Under the pieces are notes generated by a model that was not told where the DNA came from, searched no databases, and saw only the letters and a program-made list of their open reading frames with translations. From assembly GCA_965661765.1 (NCBI GenBank), contig CBFIFE010000060.1, positions 1-15,813 of the forward strand: a stretch of DNA of 15,813 bases, in the 5' to 3' direction. This DNA comes from JBMYZL01 sp965661765. Its GTDB lineage: Bacteria; Bacteroidota; Bacteroidia; Flavobacteriales_D; Sanyastnellaceae. Below, piece after piece: positions 8,006 through 13,693 of the stretch (its first letter is position 1; each line of letters opens with the position of its first letter). The position numbers and the translations under genes were made by a program.

Positions 8006-9403
8006 ATGTCAGCATTTCGCATTGAGAAGGACACAATCGGGGAGGTAAAAGTCCCGGCAGATGTATACTGGGGGCCTCAAACGGAGCGCTCACGCAACAA
8101 TTTCCGAATCGGCCCAGCCGGCTCCATGCCGCTCGAAATTGTACGGGCCTTTGCCCATTTGAAGAAATCGGCTGCCCAGGCGAATGCCGATCTCGGCGTC
8201 TTGCCTGCCGAAAAGCGCGATTGGATTGTTGCGGTTTGTGAGGAGATCTTGGCGGGACAGCTCGATGATGCCTTTCCCCTGGTGGTTTGGCAGACTGGCA
8301 GTGGAACCCAGTCCAACATGAATGTCAACGAGGTGGTCGCCAACCGTGCGCATGTCCTCAATGGCGGTGTGCTGGGCCAAGGCGACAAGCCCATCCACCC
8401 CAACGACGACGTGAACAAATCCCAGTCTTCCAATGACACGTACCCCACCGCGATGCACATCGCGGCGTACGCGAAGATTGTTGAGGTGACGATTCCCGGC
8501 GTTGAGCGGCTTCGCGACAGCCTCGCCGCCAAATCGGCAGCTTTCATGGATGTCGTCAAAATCGGGCGGACGCACCTGATGGACGCCACGCCTTTGACCC
8601 TCGGTCAGGAGTTCAGCGGCTACGTGGCTCAGCTCGATTTTGGGCTGAAGGCTTTGCGGAACACCCTCGACCATTTGCGGCAGTTGGCCTTGGGCGGAAC
8701 GGCAGTCGGCACGGGCATCAACACCCCGGCGGGCTATTCGGAGGTGGTGGCGTCTTACATCGCGGCCTCCACGGGCCATCCTTTTGTGACGGCGCAGAAC
8801 AAGTTCGAGGCGTTGGCCGCCCACGACGCCATCGTGGAGTCCCACGGCGCCTTGAAGCAGCTGGCCGTGGCCCTCAACAAAATCGGCAATGACATTCGCA
8901 TGATGGCCTCTGGTCCGCGCTCAGGGATTGGTGAAATCTTGATTCCAGCGAACGAACCGGGCTCCAGCATCATGCCCGGTAAGGTCAACCCGACCCAATC
9001 CGAGGCATTGACCATGGTATGTGCCCAGGTCATGGGCAACGACGTGGCAATCACCGTCGGCGGAACCCAAGGCCACTATGAGTTGAACGTATTCAAACCG
9101 ATGATGGCGCGCAACATCCTTGAATCTGCTCAGCTGATTGGCGATGCATGCGTTTCCTTTGCTGAGCACTGTGTGGACGGCATCGAACCCAACCATGCGC
9201 GCATCACAGAACTCGTGAACAACAGCCTCATGTTGGTCACGGCCCTCAACCCCCACATCGGTTACTACAAGGCTGCAGAAATCGCCAACAAGGCCCACTC
9301 CGAAGGCACAACGCTCAAGGCCGCAGCCCTCGCAACGGGTTATTTGACGGATGCGGAGTACGATGCTTGGGTGGTGCCCGCGGCGATGACGGGACGAGAG
9401 TAA
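8006..9403 (+). CDS. fumC: Class II fumarate hydratase
   Basis: Iron-independent fumarase of the TCA cycle, interconverting fumarate and L-malate in the cytoplasm. The product has 465 residues. The superfamily signature GSSIMPGKVN is at 319-328, with the catalytic Ser in its SS pair. GRTHLMDATPLTLGQE (187-202) contains the catalytic His190. TGSGTQSNMNVNEV (97-110) and SSNDTYPTAMH (141-151) are substrate-site motifs specific to class II fumarases. I chose the ATG at 8006 because MSAFRIEKDTIGEV is the normal N-terminus; the in-frame codon at 7979 would add nine unrelated residues. The C-terminus ends MTGRE and looks a few residues shorter than usual for the family. The 9-bp repeat array begins at the base after the stop codon. 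Confidence 0.96.
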   Translation: MSAFRIEKDTIGEVKVPADVYWGPQTERSRNNFRIGPAGSMPLEIVRAFAHLKKSAAQANADLGVLPAEKRDWIVAVCEEILAGQLDDAFPLVVWQTGSGTQSNMNVNEVVANRAHVLNGGVLGQGDKPIHPNDDVNKSQSSNDTYPTAMHIAAYAKIVEVTIPGVERLRDSLAAKSAAFMDVVKIGRTHLMDATPLTLGQEFSGYVAQLDFGLKALRNTLDHLRQLALGGTAVGTGINTPAGYSEVVASYIAASTGHPFVTAQNKFEALAAHDAIVESHGALKQLAVALNKIGNDIRMMASGPRSGIGEILIPANEPGSSIMPGKVNPTQSEALTMVCAQVMGNDVAITVGGTQGHYELNVFKPMMARNILESAQLIGDACVSFAEHCVDGIEPNHARITELVNNSLMLVTALNPHIGYYKAAEIANKAHSEGTTLKAAALATGYLTDAEYDAWVVPAAMTGRE

Positions 9404-9465
9404 CTAGGGTGACTAGGGTGACTAGGGATACTAGGGTGACTAGGGGGGTAGGGAGACTAGGGAGG
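9404..9465 (+). repeat. 9-bp minisatellite array A at the fumC 3' end (7 units)
   Basis: Seven tandem units of consensus CTAGGGTGA start immediately after the fumC TAA. They are CTAGGGTGA twice, CTAGGGATA, CTAGGGTGA, CTAGGGGGG, an 8-base TAGGGAGA, and CTAGGGAGG. The G-rich strand is the fumC coding strand. The last fumC codons (GGACGAGAG) also resemble a decayed unit. In the fumC frame the unit reads CTA GGG TGA, so it supplies extra stop codons. A 24-base unique stretch (9466-9489) separates it from array B. Confidence 0.95.
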
Positions 9466-9489
9466 CCAAGCAGGGCTCACTGAAGCTCG
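9466..9489. other. Unique spacer between the two opposed arrays
   Basis: This 24-base segment (CCAAGCAGGGCTCACTGAAG followed by CTCG) has no clear repeat units. It lies at the turning point between the G-rich array A and the C-rich array B and would form the loop if the arrays paired. Confidence 0.6.
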
Positions 9490-9872
9490 TCACCCCTTGG
9501 TCACCTCGGTCCCCCTGGTCACCCTAGTTCCTTGGTTCCCTGGTCTCCCTGGTCCCCCTGGTCACCCTGGTCCCCCTGGTCACCTTGGTCCCCTTGGTCC
9601 CCTTGGTCACCCTGGTCAACCTGGTCTCCCTGGTCACCTTGGTCCCCCTGGTCCCCCTGGTCACCCTGGTCAACCTGGTCAACCTGGTCACCTTGGTCAA
9701 CCTGGTCACCCTGGTCCCCCTGGTCACCTTGGTCCCCCTGGTCAACCTGGTCAACCTGGTCCCCCTGGTCACCTTGGTCCCCCTGGTCACCTTGGTCACC
9801 CTAGTTCCTTGGTTCCCTGGTCCCCCTGGTCACCCTGGTCAACCTGGTCACCCTAGTCCCCCTGGTCACACC
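9490..9872 (-). repeat. 9-bp minisatellite array B at the manC 3' end (about 42 units)
   Basis: About 42 tandem units run from 9499 to 9872, with a degenerate edge at 9490-9498. On the plus strand the unit is GGTCACCCT with variants GGTCCCCCT, GGTCAACCT, GGTCTCCCT, GGTCACCTT and GGTCCCCTT. On the manC coding strand this is AGGGTGACC and relatives, the same family as array A but mostly with CC where A has CT. Variation is concentrated in one triplet (CAC, CCC, CAA, CTC) and in one base of another (CCT or CTT). Two pairs of 8-base units (9526-9541 and 9803-9818) break the 9-base phase and belong to a duplicated block. The manC stop codon lies inside the final unit. Confidence 0.96.
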
Positions 9873-10975
9873 ATTGGTTCGCCCCGATCGACTTTCAATC
9901 GGGTGACGAGTTGTTTGATCCACTGCTCTTCGGATTTGGGGCAAACCAGCAGCGCATCTTCCGTGTCCACCACAATGAAGTTCTCCAAGCCGCGCAGCGC
10001 CACCAGCTTCCCCTTCCGATCGCTTACCACCACGTTGCCAGACGCGTCTTGGGCGTCCAGTTCGACGCCGGCCATGCCGTTGCCCCTTTCATCTCTGTCC
10101 AGTTTTTCGTGCAGCGAGCCCCAAGTGCCCAGGTCGCTCCAGCCAAAATCGCTCAACACCACAGCCACATTGGGCGCTTTCTCCATGACCCCGTAGTCGA
10201 TGGAGATGTTTTCGCAATCGCTGTAGATGGCGGCAATGGCAGCGGATTCGTTCGGGGTGGCAAAGTCAGCGGCCTTTTCAGCGAAGAGGGTTTGCATGTC
10301 AGGCAAGTGCGCATCAAAGGCTGCCTGGATGTTGTTCAATGACCAAATGAAAATGCCGGAGTTCCAGTAAAAGTCGCCGGAGGCCAAAAATTGTTCGGCA
10401 ATTTCAAGGCTTGGCTTTTCGGTGAACGTTTTTACCGCTCGGATGCGGTCGTCCGTGGCGCCTTCGAGCCCTTCGAATTGAATGTAGCCGTAGCCCGTGT
10501 CCGGTCGGGAAGGCTTGATGCCGAGGGTGACCAGTTGTTGGGTATTCCGGGTGAGTTCCAAACCCAGAGAGGCGATTTCAACAAACCCCGGTTCATCGAG
10601 GATCAGGTGATCAGCGGGTGCCACAATCATCGCGGCATCGGCTTGGTTGCCGGCCTTCGCGGCGACCCAATGGTTTGCGTAGGCGATGCACGGGGCTGTG
10701 TTGCGCATGAAAGGTTCGCACAGCACGTTTTCCGCCGGCAATGCGGGGAGGTGTTCGCCGACCAGACCGCGGTAGCGCTCCTGGGTGACGACGAGGATGT
10801 TGTCGGTCGGGACGAGTTGGGCCAGTCGGTCGTAGGTCATCTGGATCAGCGACCGGCCGGTGCCGAGGATGTCCAAGAATTGCTTGGGCCGAGCGGAGCG
10901 GCTCATGGGCCAAAACCGCGTGCCCACACCCCCCGCCATGATCACGGCGTAGGTGTTTTGTTGTGTGTTGGTCAT
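9866..10975 (-). CDS. manC: Mannose-1-phosphate guanylyltransferase
   Basis: This enzyme makes GDP-mannose from mannose-1-phosphate and GTP, for glycan and exopolysaccharide synthesis. The protein has 369 residues, a single nucleotidyltransferase domain without the C-terminal isomerase domain of bifunctional ManC/AlgA proteins. The pyrophosphorylase signature GGVGTRFWPMSR is at 15-26, with KQF at 31-33. Other active-site motifs are EPFMRNTAP (87-95), APADH (119-123), GYGYI (161-165), FTEKP (184-188) and WNSGIF (204-209). The start at 10975 overlaps the stop of the upstream small lipoprotein gene by 4 bases (ATGA), suggesting translational coupling. The stop codon at 9866-9868 is contributed by the adjacent 9-bp repeat, so the last residues (GEPMV) may not be ancestral. 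Confidence 0.93.
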   Translation of the reverse strand: MTNTQQNTYAVIMAGGVGTRFWPMSRSARPKQFLDILGTGRSLIQMTYDRLAQLVPTDNILVVTQERYRGLVGEHLPALPAENVLCEPFMRNTAPCIAYANHWVAAKAGNQADAAMIVAPADHLILDEPGFVEIASLGLELTRNTQQLVTLGIKPSRPDTGYGYIQFEGLEGATDDRIRAVKTFTEKPSLEIAEQFLASGDFYWNSGIFIWSLNNIQAAFDAHLPDMQTLFAEKAADFATPNESAAIAAIYSDCENISIDYGVMEKAPNVAVVLSDFGWSDLGTWGSLHEKLDRDERGNGMAGVELDAQDASGNVVVSDRKGKLVALRGLENFIVVDTEDALLVCPKSEEQWIKQLVTRLKVDRGEPMV

Positions 10976-11175
10976 TGTGTTCGTTCAGTCGCGAAGGGGG
11001 CCGCAACAGCACTTGCTTCCGCTTTGTTTTCGTGGATGTTTCGCCAATGGCTCGCATCTGAGGAAAAGGATGGGCAGGTGCTGCAACGGCGAGACTTTCG
11101 TGTTGTCGAACAGCCAGTGGCGAGCAACAATCCCGCGGCAAAAAGCAAGATCTGTGAGGTGCTTCGTGGGGTCAT
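10972..11175 (-). CDS. Small Cys-containing lipoprotein upstream of manC
   Basis: This 67-residue product begins MTPRSTSQILLFAAGLLLATGCSTT, written here as two parts: the charged start MTPRSTSQ and the hydrophobic segment ILLFAAGLLLATGC. The lipobox is ATGC with lipidated Cys22. The mature peptide carries a basic segment followed by a CSTCPSF motif (31-37), a pattern I associate with very small Bacteroidota lipoproteins of unknown role. The frame is open further upstream, to 11442, but that part is antisense to mlaE, so I start at the ATG at 11175. The stop at 10972-10974 overlaps the manC start (ATGA). Nothing indicates that it takes part in GDP-mannose synthesis. A -7-like box lies directly upstream. 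Confidence 0.72.
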   Translation of the reverse strand: MTPRSTSQILLFAAGLLLATGCSTTRKSRRCSTCPSFSSDASHWRNIHENKAEASAVAAPFATERTQ

Positions 11176-11180
11176 GCCCG

Positions 11181-11197
11181 CGAAGATAGTACCTTCG
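11181..11197. promoter_or_regulatory. Near-palindromic divergent promoter between the lipoprotein gene and mlaE
   Basis: The 17 bases CGAAGATAGTACCTTCG contain two back-to-back -7-like boxes: TATCTTCG on the minus strand (11181-11188) and TACCTTCG on the plus strand (11190-11197). Each is one mismatch from TAnnTTTG. Each sits 5 bases from the chosen start codon of its gene (11175 and 11203), so both transcripts would be nearly leaderless. No clear TTG -33 partner is visible on either strand. Confidence 0.45.
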
Positions 11198-11202
11198 TGC
11201 GC

Positions 11203-11940
11203 ATGCGGTGGATGTTTCACTTGGGCCGATATGTGCAGTTTCTCGGTCGTGCGTTTCGACTGCCGGAGCGGTGGCGGATGTTCTTTCGCAGTTTCGTCGC
11301 TGAGCTGGAGGCCATCGGCACGCAATCGGTGGGCATCGTTGCCCTTTTGAGTGTCTTTATGGGCGCTGTGATTTGCTTGCAGACTGCACACCAAATCGGC
11401 GGTTGGATTCCCGTTTATACCATCGGCTTCACCGTTCGCCAAACCATGATTCTCGAGTTCAGCCCCACGTTGATTCCTGTGATTCTCTCCGGAAAGGTGG
11501 GGTCGAGCATTGCATCGCAGCTCGGGAAAATGCGGGTGGATGAACAGATCGACGCTTTGGAAATCATGGGGGTCAACAGCGCCGCTTATCTCGTGTTGCC
11601 GAAAATTCTTGCAGGGGTGCTGATCATCCCTTTTCTGGTGGTTTTGAGCATGGTGTTGGGCATCGGGGCAGGCGCATGGGTGGGCGTGACAACCGGCGTG
11701 AGCAGCCTCGCGGATTTCGAATACGGCATGCAGGTGGACTTCAAATCATTTGACGTGGTTTATGCCTTGACGAAAACGACTGTGTTCGGGTTTCTGCTCA
11801 CAAGTGTGCCGGCCTACCATGGGTTTCACGCTTCCGGAGGCGCGCTCGGTGTGGGCCAGTCCAGCACGCGGGCGGTGGTTTGGAGTGTGGTGTTGATTAT
11901 GGTGTCGAATTTGGTCTTGACCTCCTTGCTGCTCAACTGA
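11203..11940 (+). CDS. mlaE: MlaE-type ABC transporter permease
   Basis: Inner-membrane permease of the Mla/MCE lipid transport system, which moves phospholipids between the inner and outer membranes. The product is about 245 residues. An amphipathic N-terminal segment (HLGRYVQFLGRAFRLPERW) is followed by several hydrophobic helices. Family landmarks include FMGAVICLQTA, the EFSPTLIPVILSGKVGSSIASQLGKMRVDEQIDALEIMG region (conserved EQIDAL loop that contacts the ATPase), and a C-terminal helix pair. Three in-frame starts are possible: GTG 11197, ATG 11203 and ATG 11212. I chose 11203 because it leaves the usual six residues before LGRY and fits the promoter position. mlaF follows after 4 bases. 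No MCE-domain (MlaD) gene lies in the window. Confidence 0.92.
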   Translation: MRWMFHLGRYVQFLGRAFRLPERWRMFFRSFVAELEAIGTQSVGIVALLSVFMGAVICLQTAHQIGGWIPVYTIGFTVRQTMILEFSPTLIPVILSGKVGSSIASQLGKMRVDEQIDALEIMGVNSAAYLVLPKILAGVLIIPFLVVLSMVLGIGAGAWVGVTTGVSSLADFEYGMQVDFKSFDVVYALTKTTVFGFLLTSVPAYHGFHASGGALGVGQSSTRAVVWSVVLIMVSNLVLTSLLLN

Positions 11941-11944
11941 ACGA

Positions 11945-12697
11945 ATGATCCGGCTTCACGACATCCACAAATCCTTCGGCGATCACAAAGTGCTCAAAGG
12001 CATCACCGCAGAATTCCTGACGAGCAAGGTGAATTACGTCATCGGCCGCAGCGGCAGCGGCAAATCGGTCTTGACAAAATGCACTGTCGGCCTGATTGAG
12101 CCCGACAGCGGTCATGTCACCTATGACGACCGCAATTTCACGGCCATGAGCCGGAAGGAGCGCAAAGGCATTCGCCAGGAAATCGGAATGCTGTTCCAAG
12201 GTGGGGCGTTGTTCGATTCGCTGACGGTGGTGGAAAATGTGAAGTTTCCGCTGCGAATGTTCAGCGACTTGTCGGCGTCTGGAATCGCTGACCGAGCGAT
12301 GGATTGTTTGCGGCGTGTGGAGCTTGAGGCGGCTGCAGACCGCTTGCCTTCAGAGGTTTCTGGGGGGATGCAGAAGCGTGTGGGCATTGCCCGGGCGATT
12401 GCGATGAACCCGAAATACCTGTTTTGCGATGAGCCCAATTCGGGATTGGACCCCCAGACGGCCATTGTCATTGACAATTTGATCAAGGACATCACCCGGG
12501 AGTACGACATGACCACTGTTGTGGTTTCGCACGATATGAACAGTGTGATGGAAGCATCGGATACCATTCATTTCGTGCATGAAGGCCAAATCCTCTGGCA
12601 CGGCGACCGCCACCAGCTCCTCGCCGGCGGTGTTCAGGAACTCGAGGAATTCGTGTTTGCCTCCGATCTCATGCGAACCATTCGAAAGCGGAGGTGA
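11945..12697 (+). CDS. mlaF: MlaF-type ABC transporter ATP-binding protein
   Basis: ATPase partner of the preceding permease in phospholipid transport, acting at the cytoplasmic face of the inner membrane. The product has 250 residues. Walker A GRSGSGKS is at 34-41, the Q-loop Gln at 85 (MLFQGGALFDSLTV), the ABC signature VSGGMQKR at 138-145, Walker B YLFCDEP at 158-164 with the catalytic Glu163, the D-loop SGLDP at 166-170, and the H-loop His196 (VVSHD). The sequence GGMQKRV and the FDSLTVVENV segment are typical of MlaF rather than of other ABC ATPases. Its stop codon overlaps the next start by one base (TGATG), so mlaE, mlaF and the nitroreductase gene are probably one operon. Confidence 0.94.
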   Translation: MIRLHDIHKSFGDHKVLKGITAEFLTSKVNYVIGRSGSGKSVLTKCTVGLIEPDSGHVTYDDRNFTAMSRKERKGIRQEIGMLFQGGALFDSLTVVENVKFPLRMFSDLSASGIADRAMDCLRRVELEAAADRLPSEVSGGMQKRVGIARAIAMNPKYLFCDEPNSGLDPQTAIVIDNLIKDITREYDMTTVVVSHDMNSVMEASDTIHFVHEGQILWHGDRHQLLAGGVQELEEFVFASDLMRTIRKRR

Positions 12698-13389
12698 TGG
12701 CGGACACCCTTGGCAAGACCATTCCTTTGCGGTTTGCGCGCCGGACGGAGGACGAAATGCGCCACCGGGCTTCGGCGTTTCGAGAGGAAATGGCGACACG
12801 TCGGTCGGTTCGACATTTTTCATCGGACCCCGTTCCGCTGGACGTGCTCGATGATTGCATCGCCGCTGCGGGCAGCGCTCCTTCCGGGGCAAACAAACAA
12901 CCTTGGCATTTTGCAGTGGTGACCGACCCGGAGATTCGCCATGCGCTTCGGCTTGCCGCTGAAGCAGAGGAGCGCCAAAACTATGCGGAGAGGATGTCAG
13001 CGGACTGGAAGGCCGATTTGGCCCATCTGGGCACGGATGCCTCGAAGCCTCACTTTGACGACGCCCCGGTGGTGGTGGTGCTGTTCCGCAAACCCTGGAC
13101 CCCAGGTGCGGATGGGCGTTCAAAGAATTACTATGTGTCTGAATCTGTGGGCATTGCGGCGGGGTTTTTCTTGGCGGCGTTGCACCATGCGGGTTTGACG
13201 ACAGTGACGCATACACCGTCGCCCATGGACTTTTGTGGCAGGATTTTGCATCGACCATCGCATGAAAAAGCGTTTTTGGTGATGCCCATTGGATTCCCGG
13301 TTGAAGGGTGTGAAGTTCCTGATATCCAGAGATTTGAATTGGACCAAATCCGAAGCCAGCACACTTTTAAGCAGAAATTTGAAAAATAA
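12697..13389 (+). CDS. Nitroreductase-family flavoprotein, iodotyrosine deiodinase-like
   Basis: FMN-dependent oxidoreductase of the nitroreductase superfamily, 230 residues. FMN-binding landmarks are TRRSVRHF (34-41) and APSGANKQPWHF (61-72), and a C-terminal GFP...C segment. A lid region EERQNYAERMSADW is followed by LGTDASK. Glu92, Tyr96 and Lys117 have exactly the spacing (4 and 21 residues) of the Glu-Tyr-Lys triad that holds the substrate zwitterion in iodotyrosine deiodinases, including homologues from Bacteroidota. This supports an IYD-like subfamily, perhaps acting on halotyrosines or another aromatic amino acid; the natural substrate is inference. A GTG at 12694 is also in frame, but ATG 12697, which overlaps the mlaF stop by one base, is preferred. 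There is no signal peptide. Confidence 0.88.
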   Translation: MADTLGKTIPLRFARRTEDEMRHRASAFREEMATRRSVRHFSSDPVPLDVLDDCIAAAGSAPSGANKQPWHFAVVTDPEIRHALRLAAEAEERQNYAERMSADWKADLAHLGTDASKPHFDDAPVVVVLFRKPWTPGADGRSKNYYVSESVGIAAGFFLAALHHAGLTTVTHTPSPMDFCGRILHRPSHEKAFLVMPIGFPVEGCEVPDIQRFELDQIRSQHTFKQKFEK

Positions 13390-13398
13390 CGGCGAAGG

Positions 13399-13423
13399 TT
13401 GACCGCGGATTTGGTTACTTTGC
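13399..13423 (+). promoter_or_regulatory. Candidate promoter for the acpP-fabF-rnc operon
   Basis: The 56-bp gap before acpP contains TTACTTTG (13415-13422), one mismatch from TAnnTTTG, followed by the usual C. A TTG at 13399-13401 lies 13 bases upstream, shorter than the normal 19-21. The predicted start near 13428 would give a leader of about 18 bases. Confidence 0.35.
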
Positions 13424-13445
13424 GCCCCGAAAGAACCCCTTAGCT

Positions 13446-13682
13446 ATGTCTGAGATTCAAGAAAAAGTCACGGCGATCATCGTCGATAAGTTGGGAGTAG
13501 ATGCGAGCGAAGTGACCGCCGAGGCGAGTTTCACGAACGACCTTGGAGCGGACTCCCTGGATACAGTTGAGCTCATCATGGAGTTCGAGAAAGAGTTCAA
13601 CATCGCGATCCCCGACGATCAAGCTGAGAAAATCAGCACAGTAGGTCAAGCCGTCGAGTACATCACCGAGGCGAAGAAATAA
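13446..13682 (+). CDS. acpP: Acyl carrier protein
   Basis: Small acidic carrier (78 residues) that holds growing fatty acyl chains on a 4'-phosphopantetheine arm. The attachment site is Ser37 in the canonical motif GADSLDTVELIMEFE (34-48). The length, the strongly acidic helix II (DTVELIMEFEKEF) and the IPDDQAEKISTVGQAVEYI helix III/IV region are typical of AcpP. The gene is followed 11 bp later by fabF, whose product uses AcpP-bound substrates. It is preceded by a 56-bp gap with a likely promoter, so it is probably the first gene of an acpP-fabF-rnc operon. Confidence 0.97.
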   Translation: MSEIQEKVTAIIVDKLGVDASEVTAEASFTNDLGADSLDTVELIMEFEKEFNIAIPDDQAEKISTVGQAVEYITEAKK

Positions 13683-13693
13683 TCCGCACTCCC

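Noticed and set aside
9497..9856. Open frame of about 119 codons encoding a collagen-like Pro-Gly-X repeat protein
   Set aside because: It is produced by the 9-bp array: the C-rich strand is open in all three frames, the unit reads Pro-Gly-His/Gln/Pro by chance, and the frame lacks any non-repeat domain or signal peptide.
9404..9872. CRISPR array
   Set aside because: The period is 9 bases with no 25-40 base repeats separated by unique spacers, and no cas genes are nearby.
9524..10196. Other long open frames across the array (Thr-Arg-Gly on minus, Trp-Ser-Pro and Leu-Val on plus)
   Set aside because: They are translations of the same repeat in other frames, or overlap manC antisense. The codon pattern simply follows the 9-base period.
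12350..13258. A 302-codon minus-strand open frame antisense to mlaF and the nitroreductase gene
   Set aside because: It covers two well-supported genes on the other strand, is rich in Pro/Ser/Arg as expected of antisense translation, and has no motif.
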